NCBI RefSeq assembly: GCF_022539505.1
Contig: NC_061510.1
Coordinates: 277,656,330-277,720,329 of the forward strand
Source of the DNA: Lolium rigidum
Taxonomy: Eukaryota > Streptophyta > Magnoliopsida > Poales > Poaceae
DNA: 64,000 nt
Reading direction: 5' to 3'
Part shown: positions 1-12,370 of the stretch, piece after piece
Position numbering within the stretch: the stretch's first letter is position 1
How the letters are laid out: each line of letters starts with the position of its first letter
Translations under genes and position numbers: made by a program
The notes under the pieces: generated by a model
Seen by the model: the letters and a program-made list of their open reading frames with translations, nothing else
The model's database searches: none
Told to the model about the DNA's origin: nothing

Positions 1-190
1 CAATCGCCGGCACGGAGAGCTCGCCGGAGATGTTCGCAGCCCACGCATATTTGATCTAAGATCATCTTAAAATGGTTTATGTACATTGTGAACGAGTCAT
101 AGTTGTTTTAGTTCAGTCGTGTATATGTCCAGTGAAGTGCCTAAAGCTTCAGCTTTTCAGTTCAAATGTTAGGTTTGTACCAATATTATG
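1..190. other. No gene seen
   Basis: This is AT-rich flanking sequence to the left of the first LINE. I see no open frame, RNA gene or terminal repeat in it. Its right edge is the T-run that marks the 3' tail of the LINE. Confidence 0.5.
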
Positions 191-355
191 TTTTTTTTTA
201 TAAAGGATGCTTTATTACTTATGAGAAAGCAATTACATCCAGCCTCTGCATAACCAGGATGCACACAGCCGTTTTTGAGGTCTCGAGTTCAAAAAAGATG
301 CCAAACTAAAAAAAACTAGGCGAAATACATATCGGAACGATGAATCATATAACGC

Positions 356-3300
356 CTAAGGTGTGGGTGGGGCTTCAATCCGTAGACTATGCTGCCACCC
401 ATGTAGGGAAAAAGTATCCCTCGCCGTAGCCTCCAATCGTATACAGACCTCCGTAAATAGGTCTTGGTTCCCCATGCGCTGAAGAGATAACCATGAACGA
501 AGAATCCCTGTACATCTGTAGATGACCTGCAACAAGGAGAAATTTTTGTCATTAAAAATCTTGTCATTTCTACTCAGCCAAAGCGCCCAGATAACTGCTA
601 GCGCCCCCACCCTAAGAAGCAACTTGAACCTTGCATCTATTTCATGAAGCCAATTACCAAAGACATTGGCTACACTAGTGGGAGGATACAAGGTAGACGC
701 TACTTGGATGACAGACCAAATAGATCTCGCAAACTGGCATCGGAAGAAGAGGTGTTTAATAGTTTCATCATGATGACAAAAAACACATCTAGTATTTCCG
801 TGCCAATTCCGCTTAACAAGATTGTCTTTGGTGAGGATGACTCCTCGACGAAGATACCATCCAAATATTTTTATTTTTAATGGTATCTTCATCTTCCAAA
901 TTTTCTTATTGTTATCAACCGGTAAATCAGAATGAAGTATGGCGCTATATAAAGATTTTACCGAGAAAGAGCCATCTACATGTAAATTCCACCTAAATTC
1001 ATCTGGTTCAGGCGACAGGTTAACATCCCCCAACCTCTGAATTAAAGTATTCCATGCCAGTAGCCTTTGTCCTAGCAAAATTCGTCGGAACGTCACATTC
1101 GGTGGAGAGGTAGCCATTACTGTGGCAATGGTATCTCCTTGGCGACGAACGATACTATACAACGCAGGATACTGTTCACTTAGAGGTGCATTGTCTAACC
1201 AAGCATCTTCCCAGAACCGTATCTGTGCTCCATTCTTAATTGAGAAAGTACCATGACGAAAAAATACATTTTTTGTGGCCATTAGACCAGCCCAGAAGTG
1301 TGAATCTCCAGGTTTCCAAACCACCTGAGATAACGTCTTGGAGCCGATATACTTTCTCCGAAGAATAGTTTGCCAAATCCCATCCTCGGTAAGGAGCTTA
1401 AAAAGCCATTTACCCAGCGAGGCTGAGTTCTTGACTTCCAGGTCATGAACTCCAAGCCCGCCTTGATCTTTGGGACTACAAACTACACTCCATTTAACCG
1501 ATCGATACTTCTTTTCTCGCTATCACCTTGCCAAAAGAATCTGGATCGATAATAATCGAGTTTATGCAGAATTCCTTTTGGCAAAAGGAAGAATGATAAC
1601 ATATACAGTACCATATTTGTCAGTACCGAATTAATGAGTACCAATCTTCCTCCCAGGGATAGCAATTTGCCTTTCCAACTACTAAGGCGTTTCTGTAGTC
1701 TTTCTTCTACAATTTTCCATTCAGCAATCGTGAGTCTCCGGTAATGAATTGGAATACCCGGATAGCGAATAGGAAATTGGCCTTGCCCACAACCGAACAA
1801 CTCGTATATAGAGCTGTATCATCTTGGGCGTCACCGAAACGGAACAATTCACTTTTATGGAAATTAATTTTCAATCCCGACAAGCTGCTCAAAAGCCACC
1901 AAGATTAATTTGAGGTTTTGAGCTTTTGCGAGATCATGATCCATAAATAGAATTGTATCATCGGCATATTGAAGAATAGATAAACCACCATCAACCAGAT
2001 GTGGAATCACCCCTTCAATTTGACCATCAGACTTGGCCCGCTCTATGAGTATAGCCAGCATATCCGCCACAATGTTAAATAACATAGGTGATAACGGATC
2101 CCCTTGGCGTAACCCTTTTCGTGTTTGGAAATAATGGCCGGTGTCGTCATTAACCCGAATTGCCACACTACCTCCATACACAAAATCATTTATTAAAGCA
2201 CGCCATTCAGGAGAAAAACCTTTCATCCCGAGTGCCTGTTGTAGGAAAGACCACTTGACCTTGTCATAAGCCTTTTCAAAATCTAATTTCAAAATAACCC
2301 CATTTAATTTCTTAGTATGCATCTCATGTACCGTCTCATGCAAAACCGCCACTCCATCAAGGATATTTCTTCCTTGCATGAAAGCGGTTTGTGATGGCTG
2401 AATGACATGATCCGCAACCGTATTAAGTCTAATGGTGGCCACTTTCGTGAAAATCTTGAAACTTACGTTTAAGAGGCAAATAGGTCTATATTGTTGAATC
2501 CTTTCTGCCTCATTAACTTTCGGTAGCAAGATTACTTCACCAAAATTTAGACGAAATAATTCTAGTTGTCCCATATGCAAAGCACGGAACAAATCTAGAA
2601 GATCCACTTTAATAGTGTCCCAGAAAGTTTGATAAAACTCTGCTGGAAATCCATCAGGACCCGGTGCTTTGTTGCATTCCATTTGGAAAATAGCCTTCTG
2701 CACTTCTTCCTCGGAATAAGGTGCAGTGAGTAAGCCATTTTCTTCCATAGAAACTTGGGGTATATCAGCTGTTAAGTCCTCGTTTAGAGAAAGTGAACTT
2801 TCATCCGGAGGACCAAACAAGCCTTTATAATAATTTGTAATATAAGATTTGAGTTGCTCATGGCCTTCAATCAACCCTTCATCTTGAATAAGAGAGTGAA
2901 TACGTTTTTTCCGATGTCTCCCATTGGCTATGCCATGGAAATATCGCGTATTTGAGTCTCCTTCCAATATGAACTTGGCTTTGGAACGTTGATACCATTT
3001 GAGTTCCTCTTCGCGAAGGAGACTCGCTATCTGCGCATTGGACTGATTCTTAAGTTCAATCTCATGGGGAGACAACGGTCTCACCTCAGCCAGCTCCTCT
3101 AGCTCATCAATCAAAGTTGATAAGCGAGTCTTCTCTTTCTTAAGGATACCAGCCATATGGGCCGCCCAACCGGAGAGATGTCTGCGCATTGCGCGCATTT
3201 TATTATTCCATCTCAATATAGGAGTGCTACCACCAACCGGCCTTTCCCAAACCCTCTTAACCATCTCATGGAACCCTTCTCTATGTAACCAGCCAAGTTC

Positions 3301-4041
3301 AAATTTGAACGGCCTCTTACAAACAGATCGGGGGTTATCAGTAGTTAGGAGGATAGGAGCATGGTCTGACAATTTTTCAATACGTTCTAGTGCGCGGACA
3401 GACACCATAGGGTATTTATCTTCCCATTCGGTGTCCATCAACACGCGATCTAGCTTTTCGTATGTGGGTTCAGGCAAGCTGTTGGCCCAAGTAAACTGTC
3501 GACCGGACATAAACACCTCTCTCAAGTCAAGGCTATCAATGACATCATTAAACAAGAAAGGCCAATGTCCATCAAAATGACCTTTACTTTTTTCATGAGG
3601 AAATCTTAGTAAATTAAAATCACCTCCGATCAAAATCGGATAGGGATTATCTTTAGTAAGATTTACCAACTCACGTAAAAAGTCAGCCTTAAAAGCGTCT
3701 TGGGCAGCACCATACACGGCAACCAGACTCCACATGAAACCATCAGCTTTATTCTGAATGTCGAGCTTAATGTGATAGTCGCCATCAGAACTAGCTAGAA
3801 CAGTCATGGTGTCTATGCGGACGCCATGTAAAATGCCACCAGACCTACCACGAGGGGGGCGAGAAAACCACTAAAAGTTAATCCCGCTTGATAAACGGTC
3901 GAGGAAACTCTGTGAGAAATTCCGCCTACCTGTCTCGGATATTGCAATAAAATCTAAATCATAATCTCTACAACCGTCGGCAATGTGAGAATGCTTAGCC
4001 AAGTCTCCAAGACCTCTGCAATTCCGAAACATGCCATTCAT
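356..4041 (-). pseudogene. LINE ORF2: endonuclease / reverse transcriptase / zf-RVT, broken
   Basis: In the family, ORF2 nicks the target and copies the LINE RNA. The product starts at the ATG at 4041-4039, which overlaps the ORF1 stop by ATGA. Visible motifs are NCRGLGD near the N-terminus, GGDFNL and SDHAPI of the exonuclease-endonuclease-phosphatase fold, the RT block RQGDPLSP and YADD box (about 1945-2110), and a C-terminal zinc-binding stretch CVFCHHDETIKHLFFRC. Lesions visible directly are an in-frame TAG at 3871-3873 and reading-frame changes near 1865-1890, near 1795 and near 1486. From about 1485 down to the stop at 356 the frame is open. Length before decay would be about 1,230 residues, normal for the family. 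Confidence 0.85.
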
Positions 4042-5051
4042 TGAGAAACTATTTTAGATTTAGAACCCTTGCAAAATCTACGAGACTTCTTCCCAGCTGA
4101 AGACCGAGACCCACGTGTCGAAGCTTTTAGGTCATAGACTGAACTAAGCTCCGAGTGTTCTAAGTCAACTTCTGAGATATTACCAATGATAGCCGAGAGA
4201 AGCTGACCATCTAGGATGTCATCATCTTCATCATCTACTATCACAGACGTTTCAGGCCCCGTGGAGACGTTCGGAACAACCGTTAAACGGTCAAGTTCCG
4301 TCTGTCTCAACACATCAACCGAAACCGAGATCTCATCGGATGTATTACCCAAAGAGACCCCAAGGGTACTCAAATTAGAAGCAATAGCGAATTAGAAAAA
4401 GAAGTAAAAGACTTGGACATATGCTTAGTACCTGTCGTGTCGAGATTAATCTCCGCCTTTCGTCGCATGGCCCTCTGCATGACGTCCTCATCCGTGACCC
4501 CGGTCCCATCCTCTGCAAGCGCATACCTCCCACTCCTCCGCACCGTCGGCTAAGAAACAGGTGGGATACTAGTGGGACGAGGCTGCTGCAAGGCGGGGAC
4601 CGGCGATGGAGAACTCGAGGGCGGAGAAGACGCTGAGGAGGCGGGCGTCGAGTCAATCGATGCAGGGGTAGAAGGCGGTGTAGCCCCCTGCAACGAACCA
4701 GACCGACTTGGACATATGCTTAGTACCTGTCGTGTCGAGATTAATCTCCGCCTTTCGTCGCATGGCCCTCTGCATGACGTCCTCATCCGTGACCCCGGTC
4801 CCATCCTCTGCAAGAGCATACCTCCCACTCCTCCGCACCGTCGGCTGAGCAACAGGTGGGATACTAGTGGGACGAGGCTGCTGCAAGGCGGGGACCGGCG
4901 ATGGAGAACTCGAGGGCGGAGAAGACGCTGAGGAGGCGGGCGTCGAGTCAATCGATGCAGGGGTAGAAGGCGGTGTAGCCCCCTGCATCGAACCAGACCG
5001 CGGTGGATACAACTCGGCCAAAGGTGTATAGTTTGCACGGAATAAGTTCAC
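4038..5051 (-). pseudogene. LINE ORF1 C-terminal part, frameshifted by tandem duplication
   Basis: ORF1 of plant L1 elements encodes an RNA-binding gag-like protein. Two recognisable pieces remain. A proline/serine-rich stretch followed by RRSGRYALAEDGTGVTDED and an AMRRKAEINLD-type helix lies within 4653-5051. An acidic segment ending KSRRFCKGSKSKIVSQ lies at 4038-4373. The two are separated because a 295-bp unit is present twice in tandem, and 295 is not a multiple of three. No zinc knuckle was found with confidence. The stop TGA (4040-4038) overlaps the ORF2 start. Confidence 0.7.
4411..5000. repeat. 295-bp tandem duplication, two copies
   Basis: Copy 1 is 4411-4705 and copy 2 is 4706-5000, head to tail with no spacer. 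By eye I count only about four mismatches between them (near 4515, at two sites near 4552-4556, and near 4692). The unit lies inside LINE ORF1 and shifts its frame. Confidence 0.93.
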
Positions 5052-5055
5052 AACG

Positions 5056-5906
5056 CAACAAAAAACGGCGCGGCAAAGCGCATAGGTCCTTCTAGTATTT
5101 TCCTACAGCCCAAACATTTCTTTCCCTGCCGACATGACAAGGGCATATGTATGTTCTGCACTAAATTATTGTGAATGCTAGAAAAAGCTAACATATTTTT
5201 TAAAACAATCAGGCTAAATGTACGATATTTACAGTGAACTCTCTAAATGTATGATCTTAACTTAATAAATGGTCACACTAGGTTCTTAAGTAATATAAGT
5301 ACCTTTTCAACCTAAAAATACCTCTCAAGATAAAGTTTTTCATGTGGTTCCTTAACAACAAAGTCTTGCTTACTAAGGATAATCCAGTTAAACACAATTG
5401 TAATGGTTGTCAAAATGTGTTATTTTTGACTCTTTAGAAACAATACAACACCTTTTAATATCATGTCCTTTTGTTCAAATCGTTTGGCGCATGATTTACT
5501 TGACATATAACATACTGCCGACAATGAATATTACTAATATGTTTGGTAATTAATTGGTGGAATGGGGCTGATTAAAACGATAAAACTAGGATATGTATTG
5601 GTGTATCAACTTTGTGTTGGTCCGTATGGACGAGGAGGAATGCTATTATTTTCAATACACAAAAGGGTTGCACCACACAACTTCTTTTTCCAGGCTACTT
5701 GATGGTGTCATAATAGTGGGCTTCAAAATGGACAGCGTCTTGTTGCTTTTCATTATTCGATGTTTGATTCATGTTTCAACTTCATCTGATCCATGAGTGC
5801 AAACTTATGACTACGATTGTGATACGATTGAAATAAATGAAAAAAGTTGTGTGCATCTATGATGCAGAGGCCAAGATCCCCCATTTCATTTTTTTATGGT
5901 GGCTTT
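5056..5906. other. No gene seen; AT-rich
   Basis: Open frames are short and featureless. A stretch near 5095-5145 resembles 13665-13710 (shared run CATTTCTTTCCCTGCCG), so both may come from the same repeat, possibly LINE ORF1 sequence. No terminal repeats were resolved. Confidence 0.4.
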
Positions 5907-6105
5907 GAATAGAAGGTCTCAGGAAGTTGGGAATAAATCATACTAGCAGAGGATGACAAATAAAATAATTAGAACATTTTTTTAATAAATATAGAAAATA
6001 TAAATACACTTTTATTTACTACTACTTGAGCACACAAAATTTCTAGATATATGTTTCCAGATATTTTCCGCACCTTACAATTCCTATCATTTCCTTCATA
6101 TAAAT
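5907..6105 (+). repeat. Diverged duplicate of 19837-20036
   Basis: Reading both segments in the same direction, landmarks recur in the same order: TTGAATAGA, TCATA-TAGCAG-GGATGA, AGAACAT/GGAACAT, ATACA-TT-ATT-ACTAC/TTAC, AAATT-CTAGATATA and TTTCCTTCA. I judge them to be an old duplication of about 200 bp. In this copy the segment runs into a TATA box at 6151. Confidence 0.6.
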
Positions 6106-6149
6106 ATGTCGCAGCTAGAGAGCTCACAATCGTCTTCACTCATTATACA

Positions 6150-6160
6150 CTATATAAAGG
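6150..6160 (+). promoter_or_regulatory. Candidate TATA box (CTATATAAAGG)
   Basis: A textbook plant TATA element lies about 110 bp ahead of a GC-rich exon-like block. Alternatively the region 6140-6160 could be a transposon terminus, because a Helitron 3' end occurs at 12624 on the same strand. Confidence 0.4.
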
Positions 6161-6268
6161 ACAGCTGATTTCACGCAATCTGCACAACTGAGGCACTGTA
6201 GATATGCTATTTATCCACTCTTTCCTTCCGTTGTTGGTTGACACGTACCAATTTATTTTGCCCCTTCC

Positions 6269-7215
6269 GTGATCCACTCAGGTAATCTTTTTGCATCTTT
6301 TTTTCCTTGGATGGATACGAAACCGGCTACCGGTTATTGCCTCTCTCCTTCCTCTTTTCACGGATCGCTCCTGGTTACATCCATTGCCTTCTGGTTGATT
6401 CGGTCAAAGCGGCGCCCCACGATCCCCACCATCGAACAATTCCAGGGGTCGTTTTGCCCCAATTTTCTTCCTCACATCCTTCCCTATTGTCGTCGCCCTC
6501 TTCTCCCTCTCTGGCCACCATGCCACCTACCGAGGCGGCCGACGGCGTCGAGGAAGAGCTCCCGGGGCAGATGGCGGCGCAGTGGGGACCTGGTGCCCTC
6601 CTCTTCAACCATCGTGGAGGAAGAGCTCGAGGCTCTCCTCTCCTTCCCAAGGCAGATGTCGGCGTGGTGGGAACCTCGGCACTCTCCTCTTGAGCCGCTG
6701 TGGAGGATGAGCTCGGGGTTCTCCTCTTCTTCCCGAGGCAGATGGCGGCACAACGGTGCCCTCGGCGTCTTCCTCTACAGCCGCCGTGGAGGAAGGGCTC
6801 GGGGCTATCCTCTCCTTCCCTAGGCAGATGGCGGCGTGGTGGAGGCCTCGGCGCCCTCCTCTTCCAGGTTTTTTCTGGTGGATTTAAGCGGAGAAAGGGT
6901 GTGTGCATCGTCGCCGATGGAGCGGCCGCTGTGCGCCGCTATGATCCCTGCCTCCTCCTGCTGTACGTGCGCCTCAGCCACTTCGGCGAGCACTTGGGCC
7001 CCGTGCAGGGCTCTTCGCACAGTGCCGCCGGCAATCTCACACTCATGGAGGGCGCCATGGGGAAATATCCCACACCGCCATCCGCGTCGACTTGGCCATG
7101 GGCAACACCTTAGTGCGTCACTACACGGCCTCCAACACCCTCCCATAAGTTGGAGGCAGCAGTGGCCAGCTCAGGAGGTCCGGCTTCATCTTCTCTGTCA
7201 GCAACGAAACGATTC
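6269..7215 (+). CDS. Exon-like GC-rich block, unknown or captured gene fragment
   Basis: The base composition rises sharply compared with both flanks and ends at a good splice donor (A|GTAAGTT at about 7214-7220), as in a first coding exon. Overlapping open frames start at 6269, 6307 and 6836. None shows a domain I recognise, and no single frame stays open through the block because the 86-bp repeats change the frame. It may be a captured gene fragment inside a Helitron-like element, a decayed gene, or a long non-coding exon. Function is unknown. Confidence 0.25.
6550..6872 (+). repeat. 86-bp degenerate tandem repeat, about 4 units
   Basis: Units begin GAGGA-G-GCTC and carry GGCAGATG(G/T)CGGC. 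They start at 6550, 6617, 6703 and 6789. Units 2 and 3 are exactly 86 bp, unit 1 is shortened to 67 bp and unit 4 trails off near 6870. Since 86 is not a multiple of three, each unit is read in a different frame. Confidence 0.8.
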
Positions 7216-8896
7216 AGTAAGTTGCCATTTTCTTGGGTCTTTCTCGGTCCCTGTATACAAATAAGAATGAAAAAACAGGGACATTGAGCTTCTGGGCATT
7301 TTTTTTTTTTGGAAATTAGAGTTATTTCATATGATATGAGAAGTCTTTAGAATCAGCTTATTCAGAAGGCCAAAACGATTTGTTTGCACAGTAGCAAGGC
7401 GTAACCAGCAACCAACCAAGCCATTGGTTCTTACATGAAAAGCTAGCTACTCTCCATTCTCCTTGGTGACCTCGTGGCCTGAGTGGTCAATCAACAACTC
7501 TTATTCATGCTGTAAAGTACAACAGATTTTCTTTATTTTGCCAAACCTAAATATCCTTTCTGGGCCTCCATGCAAGTGAACAAATTACAAGGAAGAAAGG
7601 AAAAGTGTAGACCCTCCATAAGAGCAAGCAGGAACGGAAACTGTTGAAAAAGCAAAGAGGTGGGGTTAGGGTGCCATGGTCACATACCTTATATGCTGGA
7701 TAATTCTCTGCAAATTTCATGCAGGTAGTTCCTCTGCTTGATATAAAACATTCTTTTTTGAAAATTGGAAATTCTTATTAAATGCTAGCTATGTGTTGAT
7801 GTAATTCATCTTTGTCACTGAGGATGCTATCGTACATGTTATTCCAGTCTATCATGGGTATTACTTTGAATTTTCCCCTGTTTATAGGAAAAAGGATATA
7901 TGCCAGTTCAAGCTTATATGTACTACTAATAAAATAGTTATATGAGCTTATATGTATTATTAATAATATAGTTGTGGGTTCACTACTTTGTTCATTTGCG
8001 GTCGGTTCGCCAAGAGGATGCATGGTTCTAATCTTTCTCTGCACTATGTTGAACTTGAGAAATTGGTGGAATGTGTATCATGTACAGTTGAGGTTCTTTA
8101 TTCCAATCGTTCTGTCACAGAAGAATACACATAAATCGTTGAACCCCAACCCTAACAGCAAGGTTAGATGCTAAGTTGTGTAGTTAAGTTTCACACTGAA
8201 TCATTTATCTTCAGATGGTTGAGATTTGTTTGATTTGGTTTATATATAGAAACCATTGTGTTATCTTCTGTAATTTTGTGCCCCTATAGAGCTTCTTATT
8301 TCACAAAATTTTCATTCACTAATGATTTAAGCGGCTCTAGAAAGGTAATTAGTTCCTTATTCTTCAAATATCACGTAGTGTAAGCAAAGATAGTATCTTT
8401 GTATTAAGAGACCTTTGGATTTCCAAAGTGGGAACCCTACAACTTAATTGTGCGTTTTCAGCGAGCAGTGAATTCTTTTTTGTAGCCCATTGCTACAAGC
8501 TGCAAAAGCATGCTATTATTAGTTTCTTGACTCAAATCATGTTAGCAGTTGCTGCCAGTCAATTAAGATGCCACTAATATTTTTTTGTGGATTTCCTATC
8601 TTTTGGTGATAGAGAGTTAGTTTTAGAGGTATTTCTGTCTCAGGCATTGTTATTCTTCAACATAGTATTATAGACGGCAGCGGTGGAAAATATGGGGTCA
8701 ATGATAGGCCGAAGTGTCATGAATTTACAAGAAGACATTCAAGATTAATTACTGATGACAAGATGATTTTCAGGGAGATTTTGCAAGGTATCCTTTGATT
8801 TTACTGCTCATACAGATACATGTGCATCAACAATCTTGAGACCAACATATGATTGCCAGTATCAAAATTGCCAATATCAAGTGCCAAACTGATCTA
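7216..8896. other. No gene seen; intron-like AT-rich DNA
   Basis: AT-rich sequence follows the donor at about 7216. It contains a T-run at 7299-7310 and scattered AG acceptors. A short non-AT-rich piece at 8640-8786, ending CAAG|GTATCC, could be an internal exon, but I cannot connect it in frame. Confidence 0.35.
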
Positions 8897-8988
8897 CTCC
8901 CTCTGATCCATAATAAGTGTTGGAGTTTTAGTTCAAATTTATCTAGAAATGAACTAAAACCCGGACACTTATTCTGGATCGGGAGGAG
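8897..8988. mobile_element. Stowaway MITE (Tc1/Mariner class), 92 bp
   Basis: The terminal inverted repeats start CTCCCTCTGATCCATAATAA and end TTATTCTGGATCGGGAGGAG, and the insert is flanked by the TA target duplications at 8895-8896 and 8989-8990. Internal sequence also folds back (TTTTAGTTCA... TGAACTAAAA). This is the standard structure of grass Stowaway elements. Confidence 0.95.
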
Positions 8989-10852
8989 TACATGTCATGG
9001 CATCCATTTCATTGGAGAATTTTACTATTGCAATACTGGCAAACAGGATGCAACACGATATGTAGGTAATGCTTAGTAGGCAGCCTTTTTAATATTTTTC
9101 ATAGCATAACGTTTTATATATCTGTTTATAATAGTGGGATTTTAGAGAGCATTTTTGTACAAGGATAAACTGATATCTAAGCCAATAACATGTGTTGAGA
9201 GGCCAGTAAAGACTACTTTTGACTATCATTTTCAGTTCTCTCTAATTTTTATTTGTCTCCAACATAGAAGCTCTATTCATAATTATCTGATGTTCTTGGT
9301 CATGTGTAGTAATATTTATGTTTGAATATAAGGAAATATTGTATTTATAACATAGGTCATCAGCCTCATTGATACTACTCAGTACTGACCAGGCTAATCC
9401 TGGGGTTAACTTTTCAGGGGAGTTTACATGTAACCACTGCCTATGCTCGAAGAAATTGTGTTGAACTTAAACGATCTGAAGTCAAAGAAGGTGCATTTTT
9501 TTCTTGCAGCATAAATTACCTACCATTGACTTGCTAACTGAACAATGCAGTTTGTGCCCATTTAAGCTTCCATTAGTCCATTATATAATATTTTATAGGG
9601 ACTTTGGTCTGTTCACCCAGTTAGACTACATTACCTATCTACAAAAAAGCTCAAGATTTTTTTCCAATAATCAAGTTTTGAAATTTTTGTTTCCATGTGT
9701 TCTTAGAATTCACAGAAGTAGTGGAACTTCATAATTACGGGGACATCAGATTGTTTGGTGACCTTGCTTTTCCTCCTTTCACGGTGGAAAGTAAGCATTG
9801 GCGACACATAGACGCATGGCTTTTATTTATTTATTCCCTTCCGACTGGCTTTCCCTGGTCACGGTGACACGCACGGCATCATTTAGTCAGCTACTCTTAG
9901 CCATAGTTCTTAATTAATTGTGCCCCAAATACGAAACAAGAAGTGGGAAAATAGCCATGTACCTACACAATACTTTACAACATGCAGTACCAAAGATACT
10001 CAAGTTAAGATTTCCGTTTCAGTCGTGATATACGATTGATTGGAACCATCAGGAGCACATACATTATGACATAAAAGAAAATTTTGAAGAAAGTGGAACT
10101 AGGCTAAATAGGCAGCACACAGGCTAATGATATTTCACTTCAATAATATCTTCCTCCATAGGTATCGAAGCTAACATAGTTCTCTATCACAACACCTATA
10201 TTTCCCATACAAATGTGAACTAATGTCATATTTTGTTCTCTGTGCAAAGCTTCCTGCCTGATTTTACCTCTTTGTTCTTTTTACAAATCTAGACAAGATA
10301 TTGGTCACTCAAAAATAGTAGCACAGACAGTCGCCAGGTTTTTCTAAATCTATGCTAGCATAGATAAGAATTGTAGTTCTGGACTTTTGGCATTAAGGAA
10401 CAGAAAATGTCAGTTCTAGCAGATTCTTGCCATTTTTTGTTAATTAATTTCAAGATCCGAACAGAGCACTTGCTTAGTTGTTCAAGTGTTACCAAGTGAT
10501 GAGAATGGGTACTAAAAGCATTCATCAATGGACTTACAGTTCACAAGTTTTTAATAACAATGGCATTGACTTATGTGATCTACAGTTCTATATGCAAGCA
10601 GATCATGATGTCCACCCTCATGCGCATCACACAACCCATCTAGCCCTTTTCTCAACTACTGAATAAAGCGTACACCAAGCAGGTAGCTACAACTAATTAA
10701 TCATATCCTAACGTTTAGAAAATGCAAAGAAAGGGGCAACACATGAACACATACATTCGGGACCAACGGATGATAGATCAAGCACATAATAAAGAAGTTA
10801 GAAGCGCCATCTAAGAAAACTAAAAGTTAGAAGTGCAAGCGGGGTGATGTAC
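8989..10852. other. No gene seen
   Basis: AT-rich sequence with short unrelated open frames (for example 9504-9734 and 10478-10666) that show no codon bias or domain. Nothing else is supported. Confidence 0.4.
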
Positions 10853-11283
10853 CTGCAAGTGCAAGCCTGCTGCAGCCACTGCGCCTAGGGAGTCAGGCAG
10901 TCAGCGACTCCATGGCCGACGGATGGCCGCAGTTACCATCACTGAGGATGTCACGGTGGCAGATCGAGCTCCAGTTCTGGCTCCGCTGCCCCTCAGCTTC
11001 TGCCCACCTGCTGCCGCCGCCGATGTGTGACTGCTTTCCTCTGAGCAACGGGCGCAGGACATACAGGGGCACATAGGCTGCGAGTAAAGGCAGAAGGCCA
11101 TGTTGGCGGGAACGAATCTGCGGTGCAAGCTACAGAGAGTACGATTTTGTGCTCGCCTGTGTCGATTGGCAGCTCCGGCGGACGGAATCGAGGAGCAGAC
11201 TCGGGGGCAGTAGCCTCAGGAGAGAGCAAGGAGAAAGGGGAACGGAGGTGACTTTTTTTTTTGCAAACAGATGTCGGAACCAT
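10853..11283 (-). CDS. Exon-like GC-rich block, minus strand, unknown
   Basis: A GC-rich island about 400 bp long has open frames on the minus strand (10993-11283 and 10901-11128). On that strand it ends with a plausible donor, TTGCAG|GTACATC, at about 10853. No family is recognised. With the 6.2-7.2 kb block it forms a pair of convergent GC-rich islands upstream of a Helitron-like 3' end, so captured gene pieces are one explanation. A degraded host gene is another. Confidence 0.2.
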
Positions 11284-12180
11284 GAGTGCTATGTGTTTGT
11301 GTCGCGGTTTGGCAAAGGATTGCTCCTGGGTTGTTTGGTCTTTCTATTCTTTTTAAGGGGCCTATCTGTACAGGCGGACAATGCCCTTCTTTTGAATGTA
11401 GTGTGCTATAGGCCTATAGTCCAATGTATCAGAAAAAACCATTCGTGCGTGTGAGACTGTGATGCTGATGCATGTCTCCGGATCACCCTGTGTGAGAAAA
11501 GGATAGGGTCCGCGTGTAATTTGTGTATATTATGTGTATGTGTTTCAAATGTTAAAATCAAAATTATAATTTCAGATATGATAAACCACTCTAAATCCAT
11601 TGATAAATTTGCTTGCACTGATTCTTAAATTCTGTTAATAAAATCCCAACAAATTTTTTGTGTGATGCCTATCAGATTTTCCAAAATGATTATTCGATTT
11701 TTTTTAAATAAATGTACCTTCTAATTGTGTTTCTGCGATAGCTATCGCATTTCTCCAAAAGAAAATTATGATTCTATAATAAATGTACAAATTTCCTTGT
11801 GTGTAAAATAAGAATGCTTATTTCAGTCTAACAAACATGATTTGTGAAGAACAAAATGAGTTTTAGGATAAACATGCAACTATCTTATTGTGGTGCATTT
11901 AATTGAAAAATAAGATCTATCTACGTTAGCAATGAATAGTCAGCAATAAAAAATGGATGTACTTCTTTCAAATTTATTTGTTTATTTACAGCCGTGAAAC
12001 TCTTGCAGAATTGTACGCGGCAATGAGCCCGGGCCCTAGGTTCCTTCCGATGAACAAGTCGAGCTCATCCTGGCTCTCGACTTTCCTGTGCAGCCCTAGA
12101 CACGGAGCAACAACGCTGCCATCGTTGATATGTTCTCACTCTTCCAGGGACAAGCGTGTAGACTAAAACCACTTATCCCC
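11284..12180. other. No gene seen
   Basis: AT-rich filler with no open frame of note and no clear repeat termini. Confidence 0.4.
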
Positions 12181-12370
12181 CATGCAACTCTATCCACTGT
12201 ACAATACAATCCAGTAGGAACATGTATATATCCCTGCTGTCTGGCTCAGTGCCTACGAATAAACATCAACATTGTTTGGTTCAGTCCAGTAGGAATTCGC
12301 ACCAATGCAGTTTGGCTCACTCCAGCAGGAACATGTATAGGCATCCTGTCTCTCAGTCCGGTGTGGATAT
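12181..12370 (+). repeat. Short degenerate direct repeats
   Basis: The motif (T)CCAG(T/C)AGGAA(C/T) followed by ATGTATA or a variant, and GG(C/T)TCA(G/C)T, recurs at about 12211, 12285 and 12322. Copies are imperfect and 35-75 bp apart. No function is apparent. Confidence 0.45.

Larger units (their letters stand above)
191..5055 (-). mobile_element. LINE (L1-type plant non-LTR retrotransposon), degraded
   Basis: A T-run at 191-199 is the poly(A) tail of an element lying on the minus strand. Reading leftwards from about 5050 come the C-terminal part of ORF1, then ORF2 with endonuclease, reverse transcriptase and a zf-RVT tail. ORF2 has a premature stop and at least three frame changes, so the copy is dead. 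I could not find a matching target-site duplication, so the 5' (right) boundary is approximate and the element may be 5'-truncated. A recent 295-bp tandem duplication sits inside ORF1. Confidence 0.85.

Noticed and set aside
191..5055. The left LINE and the LINE at 46-52 kb as copies of one family
   Set aside because: Base composition, ORF1 sequence, ORF spacing and RT sequence all differ clearly.
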